Of a DNA stretch of 64,000 nucleotides, positions 10,197-22,071 are shown one piece after another; the first letter of the stretch is position 1, and each line of letters opens with the position of its first letter. Below the pieces are notes generated by a model. The model was not told the DNA's origin, made no database searches, and saw only the letters and a list, made by a program, of their open reading frames with translations. Made by a program: the position numbers and the translations under genes. The DNA is from Aquipseudomonas ullengensis (GTDB lineage: Bacteria; Pseudomonadota; Gammaproteobacteria; Pseudomonadales; Pseudomonadaceae), in contig NZ_JACJUD010000003.1 of assembly GCF_014174475.1 (NCBI RefSeq), positions 186,001 through 250,000 of the forward strand. The letters run 5' to 3'.

Positions 10197-11165
10197 TCAG
10201 TGCGTGCGGGCTACGGCGAAGCGGCACAGCTCGCTCAGGGCATCGCGGTAGGCGTTTTCCGGCAGGGCAGCAAGGCAGGCGATGGCTTGGTCGGCATGCT
10301 CGCGGGCGAGTTTGGCGGTGTAGGCCAGGGCGCCGGAGGCTTCGACGGCGGCGCGAATGCTTTCCAGGTCGTCGAGACCGCCTTTCTGGATGGCTGTGCG
10401 CACCAGGGAAGCCTGTTCGGCGGTGCCTTCGCGCATGGTGTAGATCAGCGGCAGGGTTGGCTTGCCTTCGGCTAGGTCGTCACCGACGTTCTTGCCGAGG
10501 GTGGCGGCGTCGCCCTGGTAGTCGAGCAGGTCGTCGACCAGCTGGAAGGCGATGCCGAGGTGGTCGCCGAAGCGGCTCAGGGCTTCGCTCTGCGCCTGGT
10601 TGGCGCCGGCCAGCGCGGCGGCGCTGTGGGTCGAGGCCTCGAAGAGCATGGCGGTCTTGCCGCGGATGACTTCCATGTAGGTTTCTTCGGTGGTGCTGGC
10701 GTCGCGGATCTTCGACAGCTGCAGCACTTCGCCTTCGGCGATCACTCGGGTGGCGCGCGAGAGGATTTTCATCACCGGCATGCAGCCGAGCTCGACCATC
10801 ATTTCGAACGAGCGCGAATAGAGGAAGTCGCCTACCAGCACGCTGGGCGCGTTGCCCCATTGCGCGTTGGCGGTGGCACGGCCGCGGCGCATGCCGGACA
10901 TGTCGACCACGTCGTCATGCAGCAGGGTGGCGGTGTGCAGGAATTCGATGGTGGCGGCCAGCAGGCGCAGGTCGTCAGCCTGATAGCCGAGTGCCTTGCC
11001 GCTGAGCAGTACCAGGAGCGGGCGCAAGCGCTTGCCGCCGGCGGAAATGATGTAGTCGCCGATCTTTTCCACCAGGGGCACTCGGGAGACCAGCTGGCGG
11101 CGGATTATCCCGTCGACGGCGGCGAAATCGTCCGCCACCACGCTGTAAAAGGCCTGGGGTTGCAT
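10197..11165 (-). CDS. ispB: Octaprenyl/nonaprenyl diphosphate synthase IspB
   Basis: The 322-residue trans-isoprenyl diphosphate synthase elongates farnesyl diphosphate with isopentenyl diphosphate to make the ubiquinone side chain. Both Asp-rich motifs are present: DDVVD (first, in LLHDDVVDMSGMRRGR, ~residue 85) and DDLLD (second, ~213), with the GGKRLRP substrate-binding block at ~43. Length matches the family (~323). It is divergent from rplU and cytosolic or membrane-peripheral. Confidence 0.96.
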   Translation of the reverse strand: MQPQAFYSVVADDFAAVDGIIRRQLVSRVPLVEKIGDYIISAGGKRLRPLLVLLSGKALGYQADDLRLLAATIEFLHTATLLHDDVVDMSGMRRGRATANAQWGNAPSVLVGDFLYSRSFEMMVELGCMPVMKILSRATRVIAEGEVLQLSKIRDASTTEETYMEVIRGKTAMLFEASTHSAAALAGANQAQSEALSRFGDHLGIAFQLVDDLLDYQGDAATLGKNVGDDLAEGKPTLPLIYTMREGTAEQASLVRTAIQKGGLDDLESIRAAVEASGALAYTAKLAREHADQAIACLAALPENAYRDALSELCRFAVARTH

Positions 11166-11470
11166 CGTTGACGGGGGCTCCTGGGCTGGTGCCGGCGTGT
11201 TTCTCGGGAGTGGAAACGGGCAAAGGGCATGCCGGGCCGGGCTCTATACGGGCTGCGCGGCATGCTAGGGGGCGGGGTTTGGGCTGTCAAGGCAAGCACT
11301 GCTAGGGCTTGCCTCGCTATCCGGCTTTCCGTACAATCGCGGCCCCTAACTTCTTTGGGCACTCCCTGCCTTACGCAATTGCTAGGGTTCAATGCAGACC
11401 CAAGCAGCCATGCCGGCCAATAACTCTTCCTATAAAGAGTCGGGTGAGCAGGTTTAACGGAGAGATATCC
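11166..11470. other. ispB-rplU divergent intergenic region (305 bases)
   Basis: No gene is visible. It contains the rplU promoter at 11309-11337 and an mRNA leader of about 125 bases. The leader carries no convincing ribosomal-protein binding hairpin. The ribosome site AACGGAGAG precedes the rplU ATG. Confidence 0.6.
11309..11337 (+). promoter_or_regulatory. Sigma-70 promoter for rplU-rpmA
   Basis: TTGCCT, 17 bases, then TACAAT, followed by a GC-rich discriminator (CGCGGCCCC), as is usual for growth-rate-controlled ribosomal promoters. Confidence 0.65.
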
Positions 11471-11782
11471 ATGTACGCAGTAATTGTTACCGGTGGCAAG
11501 CAATACAAAGTCGCCGAAGGTGAGTTCCTCAAGATCGAAAAGCTGGAAGTCGCCACTGGCGAATCCGTGACTTTTGATCGCGTTCTGCTGATCGGCAACG
11601 GTGACGACGTTAAAATCGGCGCTCCGGTAGTTGATGGTGCCAAGGTTGTTGCTGAAGTGATCGCCCAGGGCCGTCACGACAAAGTGACCATCATCAAGTT
11701 CCGCCGTCGTAAGCACCACATGAAGCGTCAGGGCCACCGTCAGTGGTTCACCGAAATCAAGATCACTGGCATCCAGGCCTGA
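11471..11782 (+). CDS. rplU: 50S ribosomal protein L21
   Basis: The 103-residue protein ([19 protein letters not shown] start; [17 protein letters not shown]-binding block at ~79) is a textbook L21, which binds 23S rRNA near L20. The start at 11471 follows an AACGGAGAG ribosome site; an upstream in-frame extension has no L21 similarity. Sixteen bases separate it from rpmA, the conserved rplU-rpmA-obg order. Confidence 0.98.
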   Translation: MYAVIVTGGKQYKVAEGEFLKIEKLEVATGESVTFDRVLLIGNGDDVKIGAPVVDGAKVVAEVIAQGRHDKVTIIKFRRRKHHMKRQGHRQWFTEIKITGIQA

Positions 11783-11798
11783 TTGGAGGGTTTGACTC

Positions 11799-12056
11799 AT
11801 GGCACACAAGAAAGCTGGCGGTAGTACTCGTAACGGCCGCGACTCAGAAAGCAAACGCCTTGGCGTGAAGATGTATGGCAGCCAGGTTATCAAAGCCGGC
11901 AACATCATCGTGCGTCAGCGCGGCACCCAATTCCACGCTGGCTACGGCGTTGGCATGGGTAAAGACCACACTCTGTTCGCTAAAGTCGACGGCGTGGTCA
12001 AGTTTGAAGTTAAAGGCGCCTTCGGTCGTCGTTACGTGAGCGTCGTGACTGCCTAA
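11799..12056 (+). CDS. rpmA: 50S ribosomal protein L27
   Basis: The 85-residue protein begins [20 protein letters not shown], the conserved N-terminal tail that reaches the peptidyl-transferase centre. [12 protein letters not shown] is the core motif. The sequence begins directly with AHKKAGG, so there is no cleaved N-terminal extension of the type found in Firmicutes. A strong terminator follows. Confidence 0.98.
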   Translation: MAHKKAGGSTRNGRDSESKRLGVKMYGSQVIKAGNIIVRQRGTQFHAGYGVGMGKDHTLFAKVDGVVKFEVKGAFGRRYVSVVTA

Positions 12057-12070
12057 GTCCGCGCTTGCTG

Positions 12071-12101
12071 AAAAAGCCCCGTCTCGCGACGGGGCTTTTT
12101 T
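12071..12101 (+). terminator. Terminator after rpmA
   Basis: AAAAAGCCCCGTC / GACGGGGCTTTTTT forms a strong stem with a T run, 14 bases past the rpmA stop; obg therefore probably has its own promoter or depends on read-through. Confidence 0.9.
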
Positions 12102-12135
12102 GTTTCTGTATATCCTGTATCCAGTGTTCCACTAG

Positions 12136-13389
<1,254 letters not shown>

Positions 13390-13450
13390 GGTATCGTACA
13401 GCGCCGCTTGATAGCGGCGTTGTGCTGACTGGCCAGTAGGATTTGACGAC

Positions 13451-14569
13451 ATGCGGGACAAGGTGACCGGCGCCCAGCGCTGGGTGGTGAAGATCGGTAG
13501 TGCGCTGCTGACCGCGGATGGGCGTGGCCTGGATCGTGCGGCCATGGCGGTGTGGGTCGAGCAGATGGTGGCGCTGCGCGAGGCGGGCGTCGAGTTGGTG
13601 CTGGTGTCGTCCGGTGCGGTGGCGGCAGGCATGAGTCGCCTGGGCTGGACGTCCCGTCCGAGTGCCATTCATGAGCTGCAGGCTGCTGCTGCGGTGGGGC
13701 AGATGGGGCTGGTGCAGGCCTGGGAGTCGAGTTTTGCCGAGCATGGCAAGCATACGGCGCAGGTGCTGCTGACCCATGACGACCTGTCGGATCGCAAGCG
13801 CTACCTGAATGCGCGCAGCACCCTGCGCACGCTGGTCGAGCTCGGCACTATTCCGGTGATCAACGAAAACGACACGGTGGTCACCGACGAGATCCGTTTC
13901 GGTGACAACGACACCTTGGCGGCGCTGGTGGCCAACCTGGTCGAGGCCGATTTGCTGGTAATCCTCACCGACCGTGACGGCATGTTCGATGCCGATCCGC
14001 GGCACAATCCCGATGCCCAGCTGATTTTCGAGGCGCGCGCCGACGATCCGTCGCTGGATGCGGTGGCGGGCGGTACGGGTGGTGCACTGGGGCGTGGTGG
14101 TATGCAGACCAAGCTGCGCGCGGCGCGGCTGGCGGCGCGATCCGGTGCCTACACGGTGATTGTCGGTGGGCGGATCGAGCGCGTGCTCGATCGGCTCAAG
14201 TCGGGCGAGCGCCTGGGTACCTTATTGGCGCCGGAGCGCGGCCTGCTGGCGGCGCGCAAGCAGTGGCTGGCCGGGCATCTGCAGACTCGCGGCACCCTGG
14301 TGCTGGATGCGGGGGCGGTGAAGGCGTTGTTGCAGGATCGCAAGAGCCTGCTGCCGGTTGGGGTCAAGGAAGTGCAAGGCAGTTTCCGTCGTGGTGAAAT
14401 GGTGGTGTGCGTCGCGCCTGATGGTCGTGAGATTGCCCGGGGCCTGGCTAACTACAGCGCGCTCGAGGCGCAGAAAATCGTCGGCCAGCCGTCGGATGCG
14501 ATCGAGAAGCTGCTGGGCTATGTCGACGAGCCGGAGTTGGTGCACCGGGATAACCTGATTCTGGTTTGA
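13451..14569 (+). CDS. proB: Glutamate 5-kinase ProB
   Basis: The 372-residue enzyme phosphorylates glutamate in the first step of proline synthesis. The amino-acid-kinase domain (~1-260) shows [28 protein letters not shown] and the [18 protein letters not shown] signature. A C-terminal PUA domain (~275-355) follows, containing the [15 protein letters not shown] motif. The stop overlaps the leader of creA, so the two are probably co-transcribed. Confidence 0.97.
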   Translation: MRDKVTGAQRWVVKIGSALLTADGRGLDRAAMAVWVEQMVALREAGVELVLVSSGAVAAGMSRLGWTSRPSAIHELQAAAAVGQMGLVQAWESSFAEHGKHTAQVLLTHDDLSDRKRYLNARSTLRTLVELGTIPVINENDTVVTDEIRFGDNDTLAALVANLVEADLLVILTDRDGMFDADPRHNPDAQLIFEARADDPSLDAVAGGTGGALGRGGMQTKLRAARLAARSGAYTVIVGGRIERVLDRLKSGERLGTLLAPERGLLAARKQWLAGHLQTRGTLVLDAGAVKALLQDRKSLLPVGVKEVQGSFRRGEMVVCVAPDGREIARGLANYSALEAQKIVGQPSDAIEKLLGYVDEPELVHRDNLILV

Positions 14570-14580
14570 GGAGAGTGCGC

Positions 14581-15042
14581 ATGCGTATGGCGAAGGGATT
14601 GCTGGGCGGTTTGCTGATGTTGCCGTTGCTGGCTGCGGCGGAAGAGGTGGGCGAGGTCTCCACGGTGTTCAAGTGGGTCGGTCCGAACGACAAGATCGTG
14701 GTCGAGGCTTTCGATGACCCGAAAGTCGAGGGGGTGACCTGCTACCTGTCGCGCGCCAAGACTGGTGGGGTCAAGGGTGGTCTGGGTCTGGCCGAAGATC
14801 GTGCCGAGGCCTCCATTGCTTGCCGCCAGGTGGGCGCGATTCGCTTCTCTGGCACGCTCAAGGATGGCGAGGAGGTATTCAAGGAGCGCACCTCGCTGGT
14901 GTTCAAGACCATGCAGGTGGTGCGGTTCTTCGATGAAAAGCGCAATACGCTGATCTATCTGGTGTACAGCGACCGAATCATCGAAGGCAGTCCGCAGAAT
15001 GCGGTGACGGCCATTCCGATCCTGCCCTGGGCGGGTCAGTAA
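14581..15042 (+). CDS. creA: CreA family periplasmic protein
   Basis: The ATG at 14581 follows GAGGAG and gives 153 residues with a clear signal peptide ([19 protein letters not shown], cleavage near AAAEE). The mature part matches Cre[24 protein letters not shown], a paired-Cys block with [18 protein letters not shown], and [20 protein letters not shown]. The molecular function of CreA is unknown. It follows proB by 11 bases and ends at a terminator. Confidence 0.92.
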   Translation: MRMAKGLLGGLLMLPLLAAAEEVGEVSTVFKWVGPNDKIVVEAFDDPKVEGVTCYLSRAKTGGVKGGLGLAEDRAEASIACRQVGAIRFSGTLKDGEEVFKERTSLVFKTMQVVRFFDEKRNTLIYLVYSDRIIEGSPQNAVTAIPILPWAGQ

Positions 15043-15046
15043 AAAA

Positions 15047-15077
15047 GAAAAACCCGGAGCCAGCTCCGGGTTTTTTC
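15047..15077 (+). terminator. Terminator after creA
   Basis: AAACCCGGAG / CTCCGGGTTT with a T run immediately after the creA stop. Confidence 0.9.
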
Positions 15078-15099
15078 TGTCTGGAAAGATGCGGGCAAT

Positions 15100-15125
15100 A
15101 AAAAACCGGCCTAGGCCGGTTTTTT
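15100..15125 (-). terminator. Terminator after rpsT (symmetrical)
   Basis: The 12-bp palindromic stem AAAAAACCGGCC / GGCCGGTTTTTT has a two-base loop and lies 14 bases beyond the rpsT stop on the minus strand. Confidence 0.88.
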
Positions 15126-15138
15126 AGAGTGGTACATC

Positions 15139-15411
15139 TTAGGCGGCGGTAGCCAGTGCCTTGATGTGACCGTTCAGGCGGCTCTTGTGACGAGCGGCTT
15201 TGTTCTTGTGGATGATGCCTTTGTCGGCCATGCGGTCGATTACTGGCACAGCCAGAACGTAAGCGGTTTGCGCTTTTTCCAGGTCTTTGGCGTCGATAGC
15301 CTTGACCACGTTCTTGATGTAAGTACGAACCATGGAGCGCAGGCTGGCGTTATGGCTACGACGCTTCTCAGCCTGTTTGGCGCGTTTTTTGGCAGAAGGT
15401 GTATTGGCCAC
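15139..15411 (-). CDS. rpsT: 30S ribosomal protein S20
   Basis: The protein has 90 residues, [18 protein letters not shown] at the N-terminus, and is Lys/Arg/Ala-rich and all-helical, matching S20, which binds 16S rRNA. The GTG at 15411 has GAGGAG nine bases upstream; a non-AUG start also occurs in E. coli rpsT, where it matters for autoregulation. It is monocistronic, divergent from murJ, with its own promoter and terminator. Confidence 0.97.
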   Translation of the reverse strand: MANTPSAKKRAKQAEKRRSHNASLRSMVRTYIKNVVKAIDAKDLEKAQTAYVLAVPVIDRMADKGIIHKNKAARHKSRLNGHIKALATAA

Positions 15412-15463
15412 CGTCAAGCTCCTCGAAAAAAAACTGGGGGGATAGCAACAAATAAGGCCGCGA

Positions 15464-15492
15464 ATCATGCCGAGCTGGGCGGCTGATGTCAA
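15464..15492 (-). promoter_or_regulatory. Sigma-70 promoter for rpsT
   Basis: Read on the minus strand: TTGACA (15492-15487), 17 bases, CATGAT (15469-15464), about 50 bases upstream of the GTG start. Confidence 0.6.
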
Positions 15493-15609
15493 GCCTGATG
15501 ATCCATCCCTGTGCTGGTCTGACCAGCGGCGGGTGGTTACACTCGGTGCCTTCGCGCGCCGATGAATCGGTCGGTCTGCTGTGCTCGCCTCTGGAAGCCG
15601 AATTATTCC

Positions 15610-17154
15610 ATGAATCTGCTCAAGTCGCTGGCTGCTGTCAGCTCTCTGACCATGCTGTCCCGCGTGCTGGGCTTTGTCCGCGATACTTTGATGGCGCGCA
15701 TCTTCGGCGCCGGAGTGGCGTCGGACGCCTGGGTGGTGGCGTTCAAGCTGCCCAACCTGCTGCGGCGCATTTTTGCCGAAGGGGCATTTTCCCAGGCGTT
15801 CGTGCCGATCCTGGCGGAATACAAGATGCAGCAGGGCGAGGAGGCGACGCGTACCTTTATTGCCTATGTGTCGGGCCTGCTGACCCTGGTGCTGGCGTTG
15901 GTCACTTTGCTGGGTATGGTCGCGGCGCCCTGGATCGTCTGGGTGTCGGCGCCGGGGTTTGCCGATGAGGCCGATCGCTTCGGTCTGACGGTCGATCTGC
16001 TGCGGGTGACCTTTCCTTATATTCTGCTGATCTCCCTGTCGTCGCTGGCGGGGGCGGTGCTCAATACCTGGAATCGCTTTTCAGTGCCGGCCTTCGTACC
16101 GACGCTGCTTAACGTCAGCATGATCGGGTTCATGCTGTTCTTGGCGCCTTACTTTGATCCGCCGATCATGGCGCTGGCCTGGGCGGTGTTGGTCGGCGGC
16201 CTGCTGCAACTGCTTTATCAGCTGCCGCACCTGAAGAGGATCGGCATGCTCGTGCTGCCGCGCCTGAGCCTTCGCGATACGGGCGTGTGGCGCGTACTCA
16301 AACAGATGGGGCCGGCAATTTTCGGCGTGTCGGTCAGCCAGATTTCGCTGATCATCAACACGATCTTCGCCTCCTTTCTGGTGGCGGGCTCGGTGTCCTG
16401 GATGTACTACGCCGACCGCCTGATGGAGCTGCCTTCCGGGGTGCTGGGTGTGGCCCTGGGCACCATCCTGTTGCCGGCCTTGTCGAAAACCTACGCCAGC
16501 GCCAATCGTGAGGATTACTCGCGGCTGCTCGACTGGGGGTTGCGCCTGTGTTTCCTGCTGGTGCTGCCGGCGGCGCTGGCGCTGGCGGTGCTGGCCGAGC
16601 CGCTGACCGTTTCGCTGTTCCAGTACGGCCAGTTCACGGCCAGCGATGCCGACATGACGCAGCGGGCATTGATCGCCTACTCGGTCGGTCTGCTGGGTAT
16701 TACGCTGATAAAAATCCTGGCGCCCGGCTTCTATGCCCAGCAGAACATCAGGACGCCGGTGAAAATAGCCGTTATCAGCCTGCTGGCCACGCAGCTGATG
16801 AACCTGCTGTTCGTCTTCGTGATTCCCCTGGCGCATGCCGGCCTGGCGCTGTCCATCAGCCTGGCGGCCTGTTTGAATGCCGGGTTGTTGTATTGGCAAT
16901 TGCGCAAAGGCGGGCTGTATCAACCGCAGGCCGGCTGGTGGGTGTTTCTCGGCAAACTTTTGCTGGCCCTGTTGAGCATGGTCGCGGTGCTGCTGCTGGT
17001 CATGCACTTCATGCCGCCCTGGGCTGATGACGGCATGCTCGTGCGTCTGTTGCGCCTGGCGGCGCTGGTGTCGGTTGGTGGCCTGGTCTATTTCGGCGTG
17101 CTGCTGCTGCTGGGTTTCCGTTTGCGCGATTTTGCCCGGCGCGCGGCGCCCTAA
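15610..17154 (+). CDS. murJ: Lipid II flippase MurJ (MviN)
   Basis: The 514-residue polytopic inner-membrane protein of the MOP exporter superfamily has about 14 helices and moves lipid II to the periplasm. It starts [20 protein letters not shown] and carries the family blocks [36 protein letters not shown] and [10 protein letters not shown]; Arg residues in the first two correspond to cavity residues essential in E. coli. The downstream neighbour is ribF, as in PAO1 (PA4562-PA4561). Confidence 0.96.
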   Translation: MNLLKSLAAVSSLTMLSRVLGFVRDTLMARIFGAGVASDAWVVAFKLPNLLRRIFAEGAFSQAFVPILAEYKMQQGEEATRTFIAYVSGLLTLVLALVTLLGMVAAPWIVWVSAPGFADEADRFGLTVDLLRVTFPYILLISLSSLAGAVLNTWNRFSVPAFVPTLLNVSMIGFMLFLAPYFDPPIMALAWAVLVGGLLQLLYQLPHLKRIGMLVLPRLSLRDTGVWRVLKQMGPAIFGVSVSQISLIINTIFASFLVAGSVSWMYYADRLMELPSGVLGVALGTILLPALSKTYASANREDYSRLLDWGLRLCFLLVLPAALALAVLAEPLTVSLFQYGQFTASDADMTQRALIAYSVGLLGITLIKILAPGFYAQQNIRTPVKIAVISLLATQLMNLLFVFVIPLAHAGLALSISLAACLNAGLLYWQLRKGGLYQPQAGWWVFLGKLLLALLSMVAVLLLVMHFMPPWADDGMLVRLLRLAALVSVGGLVYFGVLLLLGFRLRDFARRAAP

Positions 17155-17236
17155 CGGGTCAGGTGGCGGACGTGCTGCCTGTTGTCCGTTGCCCGGTGTG
17201 CGTATAATCGACCACTTTGTAAGCAAGAAGCGCGCT

Positions 17237-18175
17237 ATGCAGCTGGTCCGAGGCCTCCACAATCTGCTACCCCTGACCCAGGGATGCGTTGCCACCATCG
17301 GCAACTTCGATGGCGTGCACCGTGGGCACCAGGCCATTCTGGCGCGTCTGCGCGAGCGGGCGATCGAGCTGGGTGTGCCGAGCTGCGTGGTGATCTTCGA
17401 GCCGCAGCCGCGCGAGTACTTCGGCCCGGATACCGCTCCGGCACGTCTGACTCGCCTGCGCGAGAAGCTTGAGCTGCTGGCCGCCGAAGGCGTCGATCGC
17501 GTGCTATGCCTGGCTTTCAATCGTCGTTTGCGCGAGTTGTCGGCGGCCGAATTCGTTCGCCAGGTGCTGGTTGAGGGCTTGCACGTCAAGCACCTCGAGG
17601 TCGGCGATGACTTTCGTTTCGGCTGCGATCGCTCGGGTGATTTCGCCTTTCTGGTCCAGGCCGGCATCGAGCAGGATTTCAGCGTCGAGGCGGCATTGAC
17701 CGTCGAGCTGGATGGCGAGCGCATCAGCAGCACCCGCGTACGCCAGGCCTTGCAGGCGGGTGAGCTGGAGTTGGCCGAGCGTCTGCTGGGACGTCCCTTT
17801 GCTTTGGCCGGACGGGTGTTGCATGGGCAGAAGCTGGCCCGCCAGCTCGGTTCGCCAACGGCCAATGTGCAGCTCAAGCGCCGTCAGCCGCCGTTGCGCG
17901 GTGTGTTTCTGGTCAGTGCGTTGATCGATGGTCAGCGCCACCACGGGGTGGCCAATATCGGCCTGCGGCCTACGGTCGTCGGCGATGGTCTGCCCCACTT
18001 GGAAGTGCATCTGTTGGAGTTTGCCGGGGATATCTACGGCCGGCGCCTGACGGTGGTGTTCCACCACAAGCTGCGCGATGAGCAGCGCTTCGCCTCACTG
18101 GAGGCATTGAAGATCGCGATAGCGGCGGATGTCGCCGCCGCCCGCGCCTACTGGCTGGGCCAGCCGCTGGATTGA
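17237..18175 (+). CDS. ribF: Bifunctional riboflavin kinase/FAD synthetase RibF
   Basis: The 312-residue enzyme converts riboflavin to FMN and then FAD. The N-terminal FAD-synthetase half (~1-180) shows TIGNFDGVHRGHQAIL (the HxGH-like nucleotidyl-transferase motif) and ISSTRVRQAL; the C-terminal riboflavin-kinase half has GSPTANVQLK and the VANIGLRPTV block. The ATG at 17237 gives the family length (~312). It leads ribF-ileS-lspA-fkpB-ispH. Confidence 0.96.
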   Translation: MQLVRGLHNLLPLTQGCVATIGNFDGVHRGHQAILARLRERAIELGVPSCVVIFEPQPREYFGPDTAPARLTRLREKLELLAAEGVDRVLCLAFNRRLRELSAAEFVRQVLVEGLHVKHLEVGDDFRFGCDRSGDFAFLVQAGIEQDFSVEAALTVELDGERISSTRVRQALQAGELELAERLLGRPFALAGRVLHGQKLARQLGSPTANVQLKRRQPPLRGVFLVSALIDGQRHHGVANIGLRPTVVGDGLPHLEVHLLEFAGDIYGRRLTVVFHHKLRDEQRFASLEALKIAIAADVAAARAYWLGQPLD

Positions 18176-18226
18176 CCGCGGTTCGTATTGACCACCGCTC
18201 GTATTGATTAAGTCCAAGAGCCTGAG

Positions 18227-21058
18227 ATGACCGACTACAAAGCCACGCTGAACCTCCCGGATACTGCCTTCCCGATGAAAGCCGGCCTGCCGCAGCGCGA
18301 GCCGCAAACCCTGGCGCACTGGGACAGCATTGGCCTGTACCAGAAGTTGCGCCAGCTTGGCGAAGGCCGGCCGAAGTTCGTCCTGCACGATGGCCCGCCC
18401 TACGCCAACGGCAGCATCCACATCGGTCACGCGGTCAATAAGATCCTCAAGGACATGATTATCCGCTCCAAGACCCTGGCCGGCTTCGATGCCCCCTACG
18501 TGCCGGGCTGGGACTGTCATGGTCTGCCGATCGAACACAAGGTCGAGACTACCTTCGGCAAGAATCAGCCGTCCGACTTGACCCGCGAGCGCTGCCGCAC
18601 CTATGCCGGCGAGCAGATCGAAGGGCAGAAGGCCGACTTCATCCGCCTGGGCGTGCTGGGCGAGTGGGACAACCCGTACAAGACCATGGCCTTCGCCAAC
18701 GAGGCCGGTGAAATCCGCGCCCTGGCCGAAATGGTCAAGCAAGGTTTCGTGTTCAAGGGCCTGAAGCCGGTGAACTGGTGCTTCGATTGCGGTTCGGCCC
18801 TGGCCGAGGCGGAAGTCGAGTATCAGGACAAGAAATCCGATGCCATCGACGTCGCCTTCGTCGTTGAGGACGCTGCCCAGCTGGCTGCCGCCTTCGGCCT
18901 GAGCGAGCTGGCCAAGCCCGCCAGCATCGTGATCTGGACCACCACGCCGTGGACCATCCCGGCCAACCAGGCGCTCAACGTCCACCCGGAGTTCACCTAC
19001 GCCCTGGTCGATACCGGCGAGCGTCTGCTGCTGCTGGCCGAAGAGCTGGTTGAAAGCAGCCTGGCGCGCTACGGCCTGCAAGGCCAGGTGATCGCCACGG
19101 CGGCCGGCTCCGCGCTGGAAAACATCCGCTTCCGCCACCCGTTCTACGAGCGCTTCGCGCCGGTCTACCTGGCCGAGTACGTCGAACTGGGCGCCGGTAC
19201 TGGCATCGTCCACTCGGCGCCGGCCTACGGCGAAGACGACTTCCGCTCGTGCAAGCAGTACGGCATGAGCAACGACGACATCCTCAGCCCGGTGCAGAGC
19301 AACGGCGTGTACGTCAGCGACCTGCCGTTCTTCGGCGGCCAGTTCATCTGGAAGGCCAACCCGGCCATTGTCGCCAAGCTCGACGAAGTCGGCGCGCTGC
19401 TCAAGCATGAAGCCATCCAGCACAGCTACATGCACTGCTGGCGACACAAGACCCCGCTGATCTACCGCGCCACCGCGCAGTGGTTCGTCGGCATGGACAA
19501 GCAGCCGGAGCAGGGCGCCACCCTGCGTGAGCGCGCGTTGTCCGCCATCGAGCAGACCGAGTTCGTCCCGGCCTGGGGCCAAGCGCGTCTGCACAGCATG
19601 ATCGCCGGGCGTCCGGACTGGTGCATCTCGCGCCAGCGTAACTGGGGCGTGCCGATCCCGTTCTTCCTGCACAAGGAAAGCGGCGAACTGCACCCGCGCA
19701 CCGTTGAGTTGATGGAGCAAGTGGCCGCGCGCGTCGAGGAGCAGGGCATCGAGGCCTGGTTCAAGCTCGACGCCAGCGAACTGCTCGGCGACGAAGCGGC
19801 GCAGTACGACAAGATCAGCGACACCCTGGACGTCTGGTTTGATTCCGGCACCACCCACTGGCACGTGCTGCGCGGCTCGCACCCGTTGGGACATGCAACC
19901 GGCCCGCGCGCTGACCTTTATCTGGAAGGTTCGGACCAGCACCGCGGCTGGTTCCATTCGTCCTTGCTGACCGGTTGCGCCATCGACGGCCATGCGCCGT
20001 ACAAGGCGCTGCTGACCCACGGTTTCGTGGTCGACGAGAACGGCCGCAAAATGTCCAAGTCCCTCGGCAACGTGGTTGCCCCGCAGGAGGTCAACGACAG
20101 CCTGGGCGCCGACATCATGCGTCTGTGGGTTGCCTCCACCGACTACTCGGGCGAGATGGCCGTGTCCAAGGTCATCCTGCAGCGCAGCGCCGACGCCTAC
20201 CGGCGTATCCGCAACACCACGCGCTTCCTGCTTTCCAACCTCAATGGTTTCGATCCGGCCAAGGACCTGCTGCCGGTCGAACAGATGCTCGATCTGGATC
20301 GCTGGGCCCTGGACGCTGCAGCGCGCCTGCAGGAAGAGATCATCGAGGCCTACGGCGAATACCGCTTCTGGAACGTCTACTCCAAGGTGCACAACTTCTG
20401 CGTGCAGGAGCTGGGCGGCTTCTACCTCGACATCATCAAGGACCGCCAGTACACCACCCAGGCCGACAGCATCGCCCGTCGCTCCTGCCAGAGCGCCCTG
20501 TTCCATATCGCCGAGGCGTTGGTGCGCTGGATCGCGCCGATTCTGGCGTTCACCGCCGACGAGATCTGGCAGTTCCTGCCGGGTGAGCGTAACGAGTCGG
20601 TGCTGCTGAACACCTGGTACGACGGCCTGAATCGTTTGCCGGAAGGCTTCGAGCTGGATCGCGCCTACTGGGATCAGGTCATGGCCGTGAAAGCGGCGGT
20701 GAACAAGGAGCTGGAGAACCTGCGCGCGGCCAAGGCCATCGGCGGCAGCCTGCAGGCAGAAGTCACTCTGTTTGGCGACGAGTCGCTGCAAACCGCCCTG
20801 GCCAAGTTGGGCGACGAGCTGCGCTTCGCCCTGATCACCTCGACGGCTGCTGTCGCGCCGCTGGCCGATGCGCCGGCCGATGCCGTGGTTAGCGAGGTGG
20901 CGGGCCTGAAACTGAAAATCGTCAAGTCGGCCCATGCCAAGTGCGGCCGTTGCTGGCACTTCCGCGCGGATGTCGGCAGCAATGCCGCGCATCCTGAGCT
21001 GTGCGAGCGCTGCGTAGACAACATCGAAGGTGCAGGCGAGGTGCGCAAGCATGCCTGA
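18227..21058 (+). CDS. ileS: Isoleucyl-tRNA synthetase
   Basis: The 943-residue class I synthetase has HIGH ([16 protein letters not shown], ~residue 68) and KMSKS ([10 protein letters not shown], ~residue 607) motifs. The editing domain includes [13 protein letters not shown]. The C-terminal zinc site is visible as CGRCWHFR and CERC. Length matches E. coli IleS (938). The gene overlaps lspA by 8 bases. Confidence 0.98.
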   Translation: MTDYKATLNLPDTAFPMKAGLPQREPQTLAHWDSIGLYQKLRQLGEGRPKFVLHDGPPYANGSIHIGHAVNKILKDMIIRSKTLAGFDAPYVPGWDCHGLPIEHKVETTFGKNQPSDLTRERCRTYAGEQIEGQKADFIRLGVLGEWDNPYKTMAFANEAGEIRALAEMVKQGFVFKGLKPVNWCFDCGSALAEAEVEYQDKKSDAIDVAFVVEDAAQLAAAFGLSELAKPASIVIWTTTPWTIPANQALNVHPEFTYALVDTGERLLLLAEELVESSLARYGLQGQVIATAAGSALENIRFRHPFYERFAPVYLAEYVELGAGTGIVHSAPAYGEDDFRSCKQYGMSNDDILSPVQSNGVYVSDLPFFGGQFIWKANPAIVAKLDEVGALLKHEAIQHSYMHCWRHKTPLIYRATAQWFVGMDKQPEQGATLRERALSAIEQTEFVPAWGQARLHSMIAGRPDWCISRQRNWGVPIPFFLHKESGELHPRTVELMEQVAARVEEQGIEAWFKLDASELLGDEAAQYDKISDTLDVWFDSGTTHWHVLRGSHPLGHATGPRADLYLEGSDQHRGWFHSSLLTGCAIDGHAPYKALLTHGFVVDENGRKMSKSLGNVVAPQEVNDSLGADIMRLWVASTDYSGEMAVSKVILQRSADAYRRIRNTTRFLLSNLNGFDPAKDLLPVEQMLDLDRWALDAAARLQEEIIEAYGEYRFWNVYSKVHNFCVQELGGFYLDIIKDRQYTTQADSIARRSCQSALFHIAEALVRWIAPILAFTADEIWQFLPGERNESVLLNTWYDGLNRLPEGFELDRAYWDQVMAVKAAVNKELENLRAAKAIGGSLQAEVTLFGDESLQTALAKLGDELRFALITSTAAVAPLADAPADAVVSEVAGLKLKIVKSAHAKCGRCWHFRADVGSNAAHPELCERCVDNIEGAGEVRKHA

Positions 21059-21560
21059 GGTCAGTCGTTTCGGTCGCTTGGCCTGGTTGTGGCTGGCGCT
21101 GCTGGTGTTCGTGCTCGATCAGGGCAGCAAGCAGGTCGTGCTGCACATGCTGGAGTATGGCCAGCGTGTGGTCGTGCTCGATGGCTACTTTGACTGGGTC
21201 CATGTGTACAACCGTGGCGCGGCGTTCAGCTTCCTGGCTGGCGAGTCGGGCTGGCAGCGCTGGTTCTTCGCGGCCATCGCCCTGGGCGTCAGCGCGGTGC
21301 TGGTGGTCTGGCTCAAGCGTCTGAAAGCCGATGAAACCTGGCTGGCCATTGCCTTGGCCCTGGTCCTGGGTGGTGCATTGGGCAACCTGTACGACCGGAT
21401 GGTGCTCGGCCACGTGGTCGATTTCATCCTGGTGCACTGGCAGGACCTGTACCGATTCCCCGCCTTCAACCTGGCGGACAGCGCCATTACCCTGGGCGCG
21501 GTGATGCTGGCGCTGGATATGTTCAAGAGCAAGAAGTCCGGAGAACCTGCCCATGACTGA
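21051..21560 (+). CDS. lspA: Lipoprotein signal peptidase (signal peptidase II)
   Basis: The 169-residue inner-membrane aspartyl protease removes signal peptides from diacylated prolipoproteins. Four membrane helices are visible, with the catalytic blocks [19 protein letters not shown] and [14 protein letters not shown] holding the two Asp residues, and VLDQGSKQ at the N-terminus. The start overlaps ileS, indicating translational coupling; a short overlap with fkpB follows. Confidence 0.97.
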   Translation: MPEVSRFGRLAWLWLALLVFVLDQGSKQVVLHMLEYGQRVVVLDGYFDWVHVYNRGAAFSFLAGESGWQRWFFAAIALGVSAVLVVWLKRLKADETWLAIALALVLGGALGNLYDRMVLGHVVDFILVHWQDLYRFPAFNLADSAITLGAVMLALDMFKSKKSGEPAHD

Positions 21561-21990
21561 GCAACGTATTGGCCCGGACAAGGAAGTGACCCTGCATTTC
21601 GCCCTCAAGCTGGCTAACGGCGATGTGGTCGACAGCACCTTCGACAAGAGCCCGGCGACCTTCAAGGTCGGCGATGGCAACCTGTTGCCGGGTTTCGAGG
21701 CGGCACTGTTCGGCTTCAAGGCCGGTGACAAGCGCAGCCTGCAGATCGAGCCGGAGAACGCCTTTGGTCAGCCCAATCCGCAGAATGTGCAGGTCATGCC
21801 ACGCTCGCAATTCGCGGACATGGAGCTGTCCGAAGGGCTGCTGGTGATCTTCAACGATGCCGCCAATGCCGAGCTGCCAGGCGTGGTCAAGGCGTTCGAT
21901 GACGCCCAGGTGACCATCGACTTCAATCATCCGCTGTCTGGCAAGACGCTGAGCTTCGATGTCGAAATCATCGAGGTTCGTCCCGCCTGA
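21553..21990 (+). CDS. fkpB: FKBP-type peptidyl-prolyl isomerase FkpB (SlpA-like)
   Basis: This 145-residue SlyD-type FKBP has the N-terminal half-FKBP (LANGDVVDSTFDKSP, GNLLPGFEAALFGFKAGDK), an insert-in-flap domain in the middle (~70-125, ENAFGQPNPQNVQVMPRSQF) and a closing FKBP strand FDVEIIEVRPA. It lacks the His-rich metal tail of SlyD. It overlaps lspA by 8 bases and is followed by ispH, the conserved ileS-lspA-fkpB-ispH order. Confidence 0.95.
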   Translation: MTEQRIGPDKEVTLHFALKLANGDVVDSTFDKSPATFKVGDGNLLPGFEAALFGFKAGDKRSLQIEPENAFGQPNPQNVQVMPRSQFADMELSEGLLVIFNDAANAELPGVVKAFDDAQVTIDFNHPLSGKTLSFDVEIIEVRPA

Positions 21991-22071
21991 TCCTTTAGCA
22001 GGGGAGGGCGCTCGACCTGTCGGGCGGCGTACACTCTCCCCATCTGCCTATCGCGCGCCGAGATCCACAGC

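Noticed and set aside
17155..17236. FMN riboswitch upstream of ribF
   Set aside because: The gap is too short and lacks the RFN conserved stems.
18095..21052. 985-codon open frame antisense to ileS
   Set aside because: High-GC genes with strong third-position bias keep the opposite strand open. The product is a low-complexity Ala/Val/Gly/Gln mixture without domains, while ileS is unmistakable.
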